A stretch of 54,296 bases of DNA from JAJYTL01 sp046705265 (GCA_046705265.1 JBJKQL010000030.1:1-54296); one strand, 5' to 3'. Positions 17,281 to 26,201 are shown, counted from the stretch's first letter. The notes: a model not told the origin generated them from the letters alone. A program made the numbers and translations.

Positions 17281-17439
17281 CTATGGGGTTAGGAAGTAGC
17301 CAAGCAACGCGACGATCACTACCACCGAAGCAGTGATCCACAGCGTCATCCTGGTAAACAGGTGCCACATTTCCACGTTTTGCCGAATGTCCGTCTGCTT
17401 GCGCAGCTCCGGGCCACCGGTCGTATGTCCTTCAGCCAT
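17281..17439 (-). CDS. Small aa3-type cytochrome oxidase subunit IV-like protein
   Basis: 52 aa. A short polar N-terminus precedes WHLFTRMTLW and a single membrane helix (ITASVVVIVALLGYFL) that ends the protein. This is the layout of the tiny alphaproteobacterial subunit IV of aa3-type cytochrome c oxidase, which has an N-terminal cytoplasmic stretch and one helix. The family assignment rests on architecture and general resemblance. No other oxidase subunit is adjacent, although ctaA (heme A synthase) lies elsewhere in the window. The start was taken at ATG 17439, giving the compact family length. Confidence 0.65.
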   Translation of the reverse strand: MAEGHTTGGPELRKQTDIRQNVEMWHLFTRMTLWITASVVVIVALLGYFLTP

Positions 17440-17610
17440 CACTCTATATCCATATCCATCCTGCGGCCGCAATCGCCGTGGCGCACTATAAAGGCAGGTT
17501 CAAGCCTCGGCAAGCGTCCGCGACAAGCAGGCGGCGTGGCGCAGCCGGCGTTGCCTCTACCCTACCAAGCCAACGGAGTTCGTCGCCGCCGGTCACAGAG
17601 GGGGCGGGCG

Positions 17611-18954
17611 TTAAGGCAAGGGCAAACCGAGGGCCTTGAAGGTCCTGGCCTGACGGCGGGCGAGTTGCTTCGCATCGAAATCCGCGATCAGTTCGTGGAA
17701 CAGGCGGTGCCAGTTGATTTCCGACTTGAGATGGAGAAACACACCGCCGAGGCCGATCGCGGCGCGGTCCATAAAGACGAATTCCCGGGGTGGCGTCACT
17801 CCGCCCTGCTCACGCAGCTGTCGTGCCACCTTTTCCGCTACGTCGCGGCCATAGAGCCCGACCGAATCGACTTCCTGAATGCGCCGCGGCCGGTCCTCGA
17901 GAAGCGGTGCATAGATGAATTCGGCCCAAAGGTTCAATGTATCGACGGCGGCCTTGGAAAGGCCAGTGAATCCCCAGGTCTCATAGGCGTGGACGGCGAG
18001 GGCGCGATCGTTCCGTTCAAGCGCGTGATAGAGGTCGATGACGCCCTGGACGAACTTCGGCTGGAAAAACCGGACACAGCCAAAATCCAGAAGATTGATG
18101 GAGAAATCGCTGGCGACCGAATAGTTGCCGAGATGTGGATCGCCATGGATAACACCGTAGTTGTAAAACGGCACGTACCAAGCACGAAACATATTCTGGG
18201 CGAGTATATTGCGTTGTTCGAGTGGCGCCGTCTTCAAGTCAAGAAGCGGCCGCCCGGAAAGCCAGTCCATAGTGAGGAGGCGGCGGGTCGAAAGTTCGGA
18301 CACCACTTCGGGGACATGGACGCCGGGTTCGCCGTCGAAAATCTTGTGATAGAGGCGCATGTGCAGCGCTTCACGTTGATAGTCGAGTTCTTCGCGCAAT
18401 CTGGCCGCGATCTCGGCGTGAATGTTGCTAGGGTCGATCGTCGGGTCATAACGCTGATAGATGGCGAAGATCAGCTTCAACTGGCGGAGGTCCGCTTCTA
18501 CCGCTGCCGCCATGTTCGGGTATTGCAGCTTGCAGGCGAGATCGGGGTGCTCCTTGGTCGCTGCCCGATGCACTTGACCGAGCGAGGCGGCCGCCTCGGC
18601 CTCGCGGCCAAAATAGGCGAATCGGTCTTGCCAATCGGAGCCGAGTTCGGCCGCCATGCGCCGCTTGACGAAAGCCCAGCCCATAGCCGGTGCATGGGCC
18701 TGCAGCTGGCTGAGCTCCGCGACATATTCGCGCGGCAGCGCTTCGGGAATAGTCGCCATGATCTGGGCGACCTTCATCAGCGGTCCCTTCAGGCCGCCGA
18801 GCGCGCGACGAAGGTCCGCCGCATGGGCCGCACGATCGAGCGGTAGCCCAAGATAACGGTTGCCAGCGAGTCGGGCCGCGATGTTGCCGACCGACGCGCC
18901 GACTTTGGCGTAGCGGCGGACGCGGCGGCCGAGACTGTCTTCTTCACGGCTCAT
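17611..18954 (-). CDS. ABC1/UbiB-family atypical kinase-like protein
   Basis: 447 aa. Diagnostic motifs of the ABC1 (ADCK/UbiB) group: the K-x-x-Q N-terminal element (GPLMKVAQIMA), an Ala-rich phosphate loop with AASLGQVHRA, ACKLQYP with the ATP-site lysine, ELDYQREA, the catalytic loop GVIHGDPHLGNY and the metal-binding LLDFGCVRFF. Members support ubiquinone biosynthesis or membrane lipid homeostasis rather than classical protein phosphorylation. No clear membrane helix is seen. It overlaps nothing. Its start lies seven bases after the stop of the upstream peptidase gene, so the two are probably co-transcribed. Confidence 0.92.
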   Translation of the reverse strand: MSREEDSLGRRVRRYAKVGASVGNIAARLAGNRYLGLPLDRAAHAADLRRALGGLKGPLMKVAQIMATIPEALPREYVAELSQLQAHAPAMGWAFVKRRMAAELGSDWQDRFAYFGREAEAAASLGQVHRAATKEHPDLACKLQYPNMAAAVEADLRQLKLIFAIYQRYDPTIDPSNIHAEIAARLREELDYQREALHMRLYHKIFDGEPGVHVPEVVSELSTRRLLTMDWLSGRPLLDLKTAPLEQRNILAQNMFRAWYVPFYNYGVIHGDPHLGNYSVASDFSINLLDFGCVRFFQPKFVQGVIDLYHALERNDRALAVHAYETWGFTGLSKAAVDTLNLWAEFIYAPLLEDRPRRIQEVDSVGLYGRDVAEKVARQLREQGGVTPPREFVFMDRAAIGLGGVFLHLKSEINWHRLFHELIADFDAKQLARRQARTFKALGLPLP

Positions 18955-18961
18955 GGGCGAA

Positions 18962-20728
18962 TCAGGCGTCCCGTTCCAACTCGTCGATCATCGCGCTGAT
19001 CACCGATAGGCCTTTGCTCCAGAAATTGGGATCGCTGGCATCGAGCCCGAATGGCGCCAACAGCTCACGGTGATGCAAGGTGCCGCCAGCCTTGAGGAGC
19101 GTCAGATATTTTTCGGCGAAGCCGTCGGGCGCTGCCTGATAGGCGGCATAGAGCGCGTTCACAAGACATTCGCCGAAGGCATAAGCATAGACATAGAACG
19201 GGCTATGGATGAAATGCGAGATATAGACCCAATAGTAGCGGTATTCGGGATCGAGGCGAAACGCGGGTCCAAGGCTTTCTTGTTGCACGTCAAGCCAAGT
19301 CTCGGCGATGCGTTCCGGTGAAAGCTCGCCGGAGCGGCGTTCCTCGTGCAGCCGGCGTTCGAACTCGTGAAAGGCGATTTGTCGCACCACCGTATTCAGC
19401 ATGTCCTCGACTTTCGACGCCAACATGAAGCGCCGCTTCGCCGCATCGGATTCGGCCGCGACCAAGGCCTGAAAGGTGAGCTGCTCGCCAAAGACCGAGG
19501 CAGTTTCGGCCAAGGTCAATGGCGTGTCCGCCATGAGCGCCCCCTGCGGGGCCGCAAGGCATTGGTGGATACCGTGGCCGAGCTCGTGCGCCAAGGTCAT
19601 TACGTCGCGGGCCTTTCCCTGGTAGTTCAGGAAAAGATAGGGATGCGCGCTCGGCACCGTCGGATGAGCAAAGGCGCCGGGCGCCTTACCCGGTCGCAAC
19701 GCGGCATCGATCCACCCTCGCTCGAAGAAGCGGCTGCCAATCTCGGCAAGTTTCGGCGAAAAGCGCCGATAGGCGTCGAGCACGATTACTTTGCCCTCAT
19801 TCCAGGGGATATCTTGTTCGGGAGCGCCAAGGAGCGGCGCGTTGCGATCCCAATAGTTCAGCTTGTCGACGCCGAGCCAGCGCGCCTTGAGGCGATAATA
19901 GCGGTGGGCAAGCGTGGGGTAGGCGTTCTTCACCGCCCCGACCAAAGCGTCGACCATCTCCGGCTCGACGTGATTCGCGAGGTGGCGCGCCATCATTGGC
20001 GAAGGCAGCTTCCGCCACTTGTCCTCGATTTCCTTATCCTTGATCAACGTATTGGTGATTCGGGCAAAGAGCCGGGCATTCTCGCCGAAGGTAGCCGCGA
20101 GCCGGTTTGCCGCCTCTTTGCGCTTCGTTGGGGTCTTGTCGGAAAGGAGATGGAGTGTTCCTTCGAGATTCCGGTCCTCGTCGCCGACGCGGAAGCGAAA
20201 ATTGGCAAGGGTATCGTCAAAGAGCCGAACCCAGGCGGCGCGGCCCGCGACGCTTTTCTCGTGGAACAGCTGCTCGATCTCCTCCGAAAGTTGATACGGA
20301 CGGAAGACGCGCACATCGCGAAGCCATGGCGCGTAGTGGCGCAGCGCCGGCGACCGCAGCTTGCGCTCGATCGCGGCGTCGTCGAGGCGGTTGATCTCAA
20401 GCGCGAGAAAGAGAAGTTGACTGCTGATTTCTGTTACCCGCTCGTGGATCGTCTGGTAAAACCGGCCATTTTCTGCATCGGTCATATCGGCCGCGTATAG
20501 AAGCTCGGCATAGGAGGTGATGCGGCCGAGTTGGTCTTCGATCTCTTCGTATTCGGCGATGGCGGTAGCAAGCTTGGTGCCGCTGACGCCCTTGATCTTG
20601 CCGCGCCACGCCGTCGCAAAGGCACTTGCCGCCGCCGCCGCGCGTTCTATCGCCGAATTGAACTCCGCGGATTGTCGATCGGGATAGAGGTCGCGCAGAT
20701 TCCATTCCGGCAATTCGCCAAGCTGCAT
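18962..20728 (-). CDS. pepF: M3-family oligoendopeptidase F
   Basis: 588 aa zinc metallopeptidase. The catalytic signature is LAHELGHGIHQ, with a downstream glutamate in TLAETASVFGE as third ligand. AGGGA-like purines precede the ATG at 20728. The in-frame ATG at 20758 adds only ten non-conserved residues. M3 oligopeptidases degrade small cytoplasmic peptides, which agrees with the lack of a signal peptide. The sequence begins QLGELPEWNLRDLY, a typical family opening, and ends with the usual helical region. Probably forms a unit with the downstream ABC1 gene. Confidence 0.94.
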   Translation of the reverse strand: MQLGELPEWNLRDLYPDRQSAEFNSAIERAAAAASAFATAWRGKIKGVSGTKLATAIAEYEEIEDQLGRITSYAELLYAADMTDAENGRFYQTIHERVTEISSQLLFLALEINRLDDAAIERKLRSPALRHYAPWLRDVRVFRPYQLSEEIEQLFHEKSVAGRAAWVRLFDDTLANFRFRVGDEDRNLEGTLHLLSDKTPTKRKEAANRLAATFGENARLFARITNTLIKDKEIEDKWRKLPSPMMARHLANHVEPEMVDALVGAVKNAYPTLAHRYYRLKARWLGVDKLNYWDRNAPLLGAPEQDIPWNEGKVIVLDAYRRFSPKLAEIGSRFFERGWIDAALRPGKAPGAFAHPTVPSAHPYLFLNYQGKARDVMTLAHELGHGIHQCLAAPQGALMADTPLTLAETASVFGEQLTFQALVAAESDAAKRRFMLASKVEDMLNTVVRQIAFHEFERRLHEERRSGELSPERIAETWLDVQQESLGPAFRLDPEYRYYWVYISHFIHSPFYVYAYAFGECLVNALYAAYQAAPDGFAEKYLTLLKAGGTLHHRELLAPFGLDASDPNFWSKGLSVISAMIDELERDA

Positions 20729-20957
20729 GGTATTTCCCTGGTGAGGCCCGATATACATCCAGGCTGATCACGACATTGACCGCGTCCCCAGCGTCGGCGG
20801 TTCCGTTCCCATGTCACGCTCTATCCACCATTATGAGGGGGGCTTCGGCAACATAAAAAAACCGTTGGCGAGCCAAATTGGCCGAACCAAGCTCTCAACG
20901 AACCTGCCGCTGTCTCCAGCCGAGGCTGCCGATCCGGCCGGCCAAGACGACAAATAA

Positions 20958-20983
20958 GGGGAGCGCCGATATCGGCGCTCCCC
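20958..20983 (-). terminator. Rho-independent terminator of the secreted proline-rich protein gene
   Basis: A perfect 26-base palindrome (arm GGGGAGCGCCGAT, 20958-20970, and its complement, 20971-20983) is followed on the minus strand by TTATTTG. It lies about 40 bases after the stop at 21026. A second smaller inverted repeat (GCGTCCA / TGGACGC, 20988-21009) sits between. Confidence 0.7.
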
Positions 20984-21025
20984 AAATGCGTCCAGGGGGG
21001 AGTGGACGCAAACGCCAAGGAGGGA

Positions 21026-21355
21026 TCAGAAGTGCAACGGAAGCATGATATTGAACAGGGGTGGCGGAGAAGCCGGTGCCGGTACGTAGTAGACCGGCGG
21101 CGGTGGAGGCGGCGGCGGTGGCGCTGGCCGGTAGTAATAAGCCGGCGGGCCATAGGCGACAGGAGGTGGGGCGGCGACATAGACACCGAACCCACCGCCA
21201 TCGTCGTCGCCACGGTCCCAGCCATGGTGCCAGCCTCTATCACCATGCCAGCCATCGGCGAGCGCCGGCGTTGCAGCTGCGATCACGAAGATGCCAAGCA
21301 GAGCGACGGCAAAGCCACGGCGAAATGCGGTCGCAAGCGACGCTGGACGAGTCAT
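21026..21355 (-). CDS. Secreted proline/tyrosine-rich protein
   Basis: 109 aa from the ATG at 21355, preceded by GAGAGGAG at seven bases. A clear Sec signal peptide (basic start, hydrophobic core, cleavage after TPALA near residue 34) precedes a Gly/His/Trp/Asp-rich stretch (DGWHGDRGWHHGWDRG), then a low-complexity Pro/Tyr region including ten consecutive prolines, and a short hydrophobic end. Such proteins are common in alphaproteobacterial envelopes. Function is unknown. The His/Asp-rich part could bind metal. The mono-cistronic layout with its own terminator suggests independent regulation. Confidence 0.8.
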   Translation of the reverse strand: MTRPASLATAFRRGFAVALLGIFVIAAATPALADGWHGDRGWHHGWDRGDDDGGGFGVYVAAPPPVAYGPPAYYYRPAPPPPPPPPPVYYVPAPASPPPLFNIMLPLHF

Positions 21356-21553
21356 CGGAATTCTCCTCTCGGACACGATGCCCTTTCGTCAGCCATAGTC
21401 CACGGATGACGCAGCCTTACCCTGCGCCTAAACGCCGCGCTCCAGAAGTGGCAAAAGAATAGCAAGGTTGTGTTTCCGCCGTTGCTGCAATCTAAGGTGG
21501 GCAATTTGGGGTGGGCAATTTGACAAGTGCGGCGGCGGCATCCGCGGGGCGGA

Positions 21554-21985
21554 TCAGGCGAGAAGGAAATGCGCGTGCGCCGCTGCGATCGGCCGGCGTG
21601 GCTGATCTTGCCAGGCGTCGATCCGGACATGTGCGATGCGTCGACCCTGTTTTGTGACGCTGCCATGCGCGAAGGTTTCTTTAAGGCCTGCCGGACGCAA
21701 ATAATCGATCTTGAGGTTGATCGTCTTTGGGAGTGTTGGCTCGGGGCGCTGCCAAATGAGCTCGAGAATCGCTGCCGCCTCCATCAGAGCACCGGTGACA
21801 CCACCGTGAAGTGCCGGTAAAACCGGGTTTCCGACCAGCTTGCGCTCGGCGGGCAGGATGAGCAAAAGGCCGGAGGCGCTGGCTTCGACACGGAGCCCAA
21901 GAAAACGGAAATAGGGAATAGCAGCGGTAAGGATATTGGGATCGCCGGCGCGCTTCGCGTCGGCGAGAACGGCATCCAGATTCAT
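21554..21985 (-). CDS. PaaI-type hotdog thioesterase (third of a tandem set)
   Basis: 143 aa single hotdog-fold domain. The catalytic region has LPALHGGVTGALMEAAA, the HGG-containing helix that holds the active-site acid in PaaI/DUF4442-type thioesterases, followed by NLKIDYLRPA, the conserved dimer strand. It would hydrolyse acyl-CoA in the cytoplasm. Its ATG overlaps the preceding gene's stop as ATGA. It is the last gene of the lptF-to-thioesterase chain. The substrate is unknown. Confidence 0.88.
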   Translation of the reverse strand: MNLDAVLADAKRAGDPNILTAAIPYFRFLGLRVEASASGLLLILPAERKLVGNPVLPALHGGVTGALMEAAAILELIWQRPEPTLPKTINLKIDYLRPAGLKETFAHGSVTKQGRRIAHVRIDAWQDQPRRPIAAAHAHFLLA

Positions 21986-22494
21986 GGTTGCTTGCCTCCG
22001 GCTCGAGGGCCGATAGCGGTGCCACCGGCGGTGCCCGAGGCGGCGGAGGCGTCGCCGATCATGAACGTGCCGAGGCATTCGGCAACGGGATTGCTCGCGG
22101 CCTCCAGTGTTTCGCCGGCCCAAGCGCGCGCCTTTACGAAGGCCACATGGCGCGTCAGGCGATAGCATTCCGCGGCGGCGAACAGCGTCTCGCCTGGCGT
22201 TGCCGGACGTAGATAATCGATTCGAAGGTCGAGTGTCGCGACCGAGGTCGGCTCGCCCAATGCCATGTTGACCGACATGCCACCCGCAGTGTCGATCAGG
22301 GTGGTGATCGCGCCGCCCATGATGACGCCGGTCTCGGGGTCGCCGACGAGGCGCGCGTCATACGGCAACTTCAAGACGGTGCGCCCTGGCGTCGCACTCA
22401 CCATGGTCATGCCGATCTCACGACAGTGGGGGATAAAGCGTTCCAACATGGCTGCCATCAGCGTGGCGTCGAATTTCGTCTTCGATTTGGTCAT
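21982..22494 (-). CDS. PaaI-type hotdog thioesterase (second of a tandem set)
   Basis: 170 aa. Motifs are GVIMGGAITTLIDTAGG, with the catalytic Asp after the glycine pair, and LDLRIDYLRPATPGE. The last 25 residues are Gly/Ala-rich and beyond the fold. It is related to its downstream neighbour, suggesting an old duplication. The two may form a heteromeric hotdog pair. ATGA overlaps join it to both neighbours. Substrate unknown. Confidence 0.88.
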   Translation of the reverse strand: MTKSKTKFDATLMAAMLERFIPHCREIGMTMVSATPGRTVLKLPYDARLVGDPETGVIMGGAITTLIDTAGGMSVNMALGEPTSVATLDLRIDYLRPATPGETLFAAAECYRLTRHVAFVKARAWAGETLEAASNPVAECLGTFMIGDASAASGTAGGTAIGPRAGGKQP

Positions 22495-22997
22495 GTTCGC
22501 GTCGCCTTGCCAGCCGTCGATTTGAGACCGATGACGTGACCGGCCTGTTCCGGCCAGGGAAGTTTTTTGTGTTTTTCGAAAAGCTCGATGAGCTGCCTCG
22601 CTGCCGCCTTGGGCCAAGGTGCCGCGCGCCGCGATGCGAGCGAAACGTGGAGCATGACCTGTTCCGAGGCCGCTGCCAGATATTTTTGCTCGCGATGATA
22701 CAAACGCATGAAATAGTGCAGGCGTTTGGCGTCGAAATCGAGCAGCTGGAGGGTGAAAGCCAGCGGATCTCCAGCCATGACTTCGCGCAAGTACGTGACG
22801 TGCATCTCGAGAACGAAGGTCGAATAATTGGTGCGTCGGACGTAGTCCCAGCCGATATCGATCGGTGGCGCGCAGAACTGATCCAACGCCTGATCGAAAG
22901 CGAGGACGTAATAGGCGACGTTCATATGGCCGTTGCCGTCGATCCAGTCGGGCTGCACCCGCGTGTTATGGATTTCCTGGCTCGAATCGAACGTCAT
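22491..22997 (-). CDS. 4HBT-type acyl-CoA thioesterase
   Basis: 168 aa hotdog protein of the 4-hydroxybenzoyl-CoA thioesterase type. The active site reads PDWIDGNGHMNVAYY, with the Asp and the downstream Asn-Gly-His of the family, and VTYLREVMAGDPL follows. Relatives include carnityl/betainyl-CoA thioesterases and general short-chain enzymes. The family alone does not fix the substrate. It overlaps rsmA upstream and the PaaI-type gene downstream, each by four bases, so expression is tied to the envelope/rRNA operon. Confidence 0.88.
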   Translation of the reverse strand: MTFDSSQEIHNTRVQPDWIDGNGHMNVAYYVLAFDQALDQFCAPPIDIGWDYVRRTNYSTFVLEMHVTYLREVMAGDPLAFTLQLLDFDAKRLHYFMRLYHREQKYLAAASEQVMLHVSLASRRAAPWPKAAARQLIELFEKHKKLPWPEQAGHVIGLKSTAGKATRT

Positions 22998-23857
22998 AAC
23001 TGGAGTGTACCCCCTTCGGCGGCGAGGGCCCGCGCCAAGGCGCAGAATTCCGCGATGGTGAGATTCTCGGCGCGAGCGCTGCCGTCGATTCCGGCGGCTC
23101 GCAAAATCGCTTGCGCCGGCCCGAGTATTTTCAGACTTTGCCGCAGCATCTTTCGCCGTTGTCCGAAGGCCGCGGCGGTGACGCGCTCAAGGAAGCCCGC
23201 CTCGGCGCTGAAAAGCGGTTCGGCCCGCGGCACCAGCCTCACCACGCTTGAGGTTATTTTCGGCGGTGGCGTGAAGGCGCGGGCGGGGACATCGAACAGC
23301 CGGTTCACCTCGGCCCGCCATTGGGTGATAACGGAAAGTCGGCCATAGGCCTTGGTCCCGGGGGCGGCGGTAAGCCGTTCCGCCACTTCCTTCTGAAACA
23401 TCAGAACATAGGTCTGAAAAAGACGTGGCCGCGCGAGCCACTTGATGAGAAGCGCGGTTGCGATGTTATAGGGCAGGTTGGCAACGAGCTTCGCCGGTTC
23501 CGGGCCGAGAACTTGGGCTTCGTCGAGGTCCAACGCGTCGCCCTCGATGATCTGGAGCCGGTTGGGATAGGCGGCGGCAAGTTCGCCCAAGGCCGCGACA
23601 GCGCGGCGGTCGCGCTCGACGGCGACGACCCTGCGGGTCCCGCTTGCCAAAAGGGCGCGCGTCAAGCCACCAGGTCCGGGGCCGACCTCGAACACCGTGA
23701 TGCCGGCAAGCGGCGCTGCCGTCGCCGCGATCCGCGTCGTAAGATTAAGGTCGAGAAGAAAATTTTGGCCAAGGGCTCGGGTTGCGCGCAAACCGAAACG
23801 CGCGATCACCTCGCGGAGCGGTGGCAATGCCGCCCCGCCGTCTGTCATGGCATTCAT
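22994..23857 (-). CDS. rsmA: 16S rRNA (adenine1518/1519-N6) dimethyltransferase
   Basis: 287 aa. SAM-binding motifs are ALGQNFLLD, VFEVGPGPGGLTRALL and the catalytic NLPYNIATALL (NLPY). RLSVITQWR and the PPPKITSSVV block are RsmA-specific. It dimethylates two adjacent adenines near the 3' end of 16S rRNA during small-subunit assembly. The pdxA-rsmA overlap (ATGA) is the classic arrangement. The ATG at 23857 was chosen for that overlap. Confidence 0.97.
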   Translation of the reverse strand: MNAMTDGGAALPPLREVIARFGLRATRALGQNFLLDLNLTTRIAATAAPLAGITVFEVGPGPGGLTRALLASGTRRVVAVERDRRAVAALGELAAAYPNRLQIIEGDALDLDEAQVLGPEPAKLVANLPYNIATALLIKWLARPRLFQTYVLMFQKEVAERLTAAPGTKAYGRLSVITQWRAEVNRLFDVPARAFTPPPKITSSVVRLVPRAEPLFSAEAGFLERVTAAAFGQRRKMLRQSLKILGPAQAILRAAGIDGSARAENLTIAEFCALARALAAEGGTLQL

Positions 23858-24939
23858 TTGTCAGTGCGGGCCGCGGCCCGGCGGTTGCGGGCGATGCGGG
23901 CTGCGAGCTTCAAGGCGGCGATCAGACTTTGAGCGCTGGCCTTGCCTAGACCCGCGAGATCGAAGGCGGTGCCGTGGTCGGGCGACGTGCGCACGATGGG
24001 AAGCCCGAGGGTTACATTGACGCCGCCCATGAAATCAAGGGTTTTCAAGGGAATCAGCGCCTGATCGTGATACATGCAAAGGGCGACGTCGTACTGGGTC
24101 CGGGCTCCGGCGTGAAAAAGCGAATCCGCCGCCGTGGGACCGAACACGGCGATGCCGCTTTGTCGGAGCTCCGCGATCGCGGGCGCAATGATATCGTGAT
24201 CCTCGGCCCCAAGACTTGTGCCTTCTCCGGCATGGGGATTAAGGCCGGCAATCGCCAATCTGGGCTGCGCAATGCCGAAGTCGGTGTGTAGCGCATCGGC
24301 CACGACTTGGCCGATGTCGACGATATCCTGTCGACGAAGGGCGCGAATCGCATCCCGAAGCGCGAGATGAACCGTCACCGGGACGACCCGGAGGCCGCGG
24401 CCGACGAGCATCATCACAGGCCGGCCATTGGTGAGTTCACCGAGATATTCGGTATGGCCGGGATGACGGAAGCCGGCCTCATAAAGGGTCGCCTTGTGGA
24501 TCGGGTTAGTGACAACCGCAGCCGCGCGTCCGGCCTGACAGAACTCAACCGCTTTGGTGATTGCCGTCACGACTGCATGGCCATTTGCCGCATTGGGATG
24601 ACCGGGCCGTACCGTCGAGACAAGCTTTACGGGCAGCACGGGAAGCGCTTCCGCAAAGGTGGCCACCGCCGCTTCGGGATCTGGGATCGTCGCGACCGGC
24701 ACGTCCAAACCGAGACGTCGCGCGAGCCGGCGAAGCCGCGCCGGATCGTCGAGCACGAAAAAAGCCGACAGCTTGGCGGACCCGCGGGTAGCCCAGGCCT
24801 TCAGTGCAATTTCGCCCCCAATGCCTGCGGGTTCGCCCATGGTGAGGGCTAGCGGTGGGAGCGGATGCCGTGCTTCGGTCCCCGCCGTCGTGGGCCGGCT
24901 GCGCCTCGACGGCTGCATGGGCTTGGCACCGCGCCGCAT
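23854..24939 (-). CDS. pdxA: 4-hydroxythreonine-4-phosphate dehydrogenase
   Basis: 361 aa. It catalyses the NAD-dependent oxidative decarboxylation step of the DXP-dependent pyridoxal phosphate pathway. LALTMGEPAGIG opens the catalytic domain after about 32 extra N-terminal residues. Metal-binding histidines lie in RHPGHTEYLGEL, in TVHLALRD and in CMYHDQALIPLK, and RTSPDHGTAFDLAG is the C-terminal signature. The start overlaps the surA stop by one base (TAATG). The first ATG-proximal stretch is poorly conserved, so a later start is possible, but no better ribosome site is seen. Confidence 0.96.
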   Translation of the reverse strand: MRRGAKPMQPSRRSRPTTAGTEARHPLPPLALTMGEPAGIGGEIALKAWATRGSAKLSAFFVLDDPARLRRLARRLGLDVPVATIPDPEAAVATFAEALPVLPVKLVSTVRPGHPNAANGHAVVTAITKAVEFCQAGRAAAVVTNPIHKATLYEAGFRHPGHTEYLGELTNGRPVMMLVGRGLRVVPVTVHLALRDAIRALRRQDIVDIGQVVADALHTDFGIAQPRLAIAGLNPHAGEGTSLGAEDHDIIAPAIAELRQSGIAVFGPTAADSLFHAGARTQYDVALCMYHDQALIPLKTLDFMGGVNVTLGLPIVRTSPDHGTAFDLAGLGKASAQSLIAALKLAARIARNRRAAARTDK

Positions 24940-26201
24940 TAGTGGAGAGACACCACCGCGTCCTGGCGCAATTCGCGCATCAGGTTTTGCGCCAACAGTT
25001 CAGCCCGTTTTTCTGCCAGCATCCTGCGCATCTGAGCTGCCGTCGGAAGGGCGGTATTCGGCTTGTGGCGGCCGCATACCATAACCATGTGAAAGCCGTC
25101 TTCGGCCCTAACCGGCTGGCTAAGCTCGCCTTCGGCCAACGGCTTTATCAGCTTCTGCATTGCCGGAGAAAGATTATGTAACGGTCCCGTGCCGAGTGCG
25201 GCGGGACCGGGCGAGTGCAGTTCAGCATCCACCTTCTCGATGTCGTTACAGCCTTTGACCGCTTTTCGCACTGCAACGGCCAAATCAAACTGGCTTTGCA
25301 CCGCGCTCGGACTAGCGCTGGCGGAGAGGGGAAGAAAAATCTGCTTTAGAGTCACAAGGACATCCTCCGGATCGTTCGGCCGGATATTCGCGCTCCCTCG
25401 TGAGAGGATAATATAATATCCGCCAAGCGTACGAATCGGGTTGGATATCTGATTCACCGGCAATTGGCGCAATACTCGAGCGACTTGCGGCGGCAAAGTA
25501 TCGGGTGTCACCCAGCCAAGCTCTCCGCCCCTCGAAGCGTTGTTCGCTTGACTGAACTGGCGCGCGACAGCGGCGAAATTCGCGCCTTTACGCAGTGTGG
25601 CGACCAGCTGTCGGGCGGACTTCTCGACCGCTGCGTACTGTGACGGATGATCGGCGGCGAGGAATATCTCGGCAACATTGTAGCGGGTCGCATTACGCTC
25701 GGTCTTGAGTTTTTCCAGTGCCCTCTTCACATCTTGGTCGGTGATGTGGATTTCCGGCCCGATCTTTCGACCCACCACGCGCGACCATGCAATCTCGGCC
25801 TTAAGCTGGGCGGCGAGAGCAGCTTCCGGGATGCCCTTCTCGGCCATGAAAGCCTTCAATTGGCCCGGTGGGAGGTTGTTCTGTTTCGCGATCAGGCCAA
25901 GAGCTTTGTCAACGTCGGATTTGCTGACGTCGATATGGAGACGCGCCGCCTCTTGCAGTTGCAGCTTTTCGTTGATCAGGGTGTTCAGCACCTGGGGCCG
26001 GATTGCGGCGCGATTCTTCGGCGTATTCGGCTGGCCTGTGGCGCCGAGGGCCAGCGTCGTGCGCTGGTCGAGATCGTAACTCGAGATTACTTGATCATTT
26101 ACCGTGGCAACGATGTGGTCGACCAGTTTCGCCTTGGCCGGCGACGGAACAATGGATATCAGTGCGGCTAAGAGCAATAACGGAAGGGAAAACGCTTTCA
26201 T
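24939..26201 (-). CDS. surA: Periplasmic peptidyl-prolyl isomerase/chaperone SurA
   Basis: 420 aa. The ATG at 26201 opens a clear signal peptide (hydrophobic LLLLAALI core, cleavage after SPAKA, about residue 24). The N-terminal chaperone domain (VDHIVATVNDQVISSYDLDQR) is followed by parvulin-like modules. The first has the typical GGELGWVTPDTLPPQV. The second is divergent. SurA escorts outer-membrane proteins such as LptD, encoded just upstream. About 120 bases separate it from lptD, and its stop overlaps pdxA, so it belongs to the same chain. Confidence 0.95.
   Translation of the reverse strand: MKAFSLPLLLLAALISIVPSPAKAKLVDHIVATVNDQVISSYDLDQRTTLALGATGQPNTPKNRAAIRPQVLNTLINEKLQLQEAARLHIDVSKSDVDKALGLIAKQNNLPPGQLKAFMAEKGIPEAALAAQLKAEIAWSRVVGRKIGPEIHITDQDVKRALEKLKTERNATRYNVAEIFLAADHPSQYAAVEKSARQLVATLRKGANFAAVARQFSQANNASRGGELGWVTPDTLPPQVARVLRQLPVNQISNPIRTLGGYYIILSRGSANIRPNDPEDVLVTLKQIFLPLSASASPSAVQSQFDLAVAVRKAVKGCNDIEKVDAELHSPGPAALGTGPLHNLSPAMQKLIKPLAEGELSQPVRAEDGFHMVMVCGRHKPNTALPTAAQMRRMLAEKRAELLAQNLMRELRQDAVVSLH

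Noticed and set aside
17362..18846. Long plus-strand open frame of nearly 500 codons opposite the ABC1 kinase gene
   Set aside because: It mirrors a gene with complete family motifs on the other strand; its own translation shows no domain and arises from GC-rich codon bias.
19346..20500. Plus-strand open frame opposite the oligopeptidase gene
   Set aside because: The minus strand encodes a complete M3 peptidase with the HELGH motif; the antisense frame has no family features.
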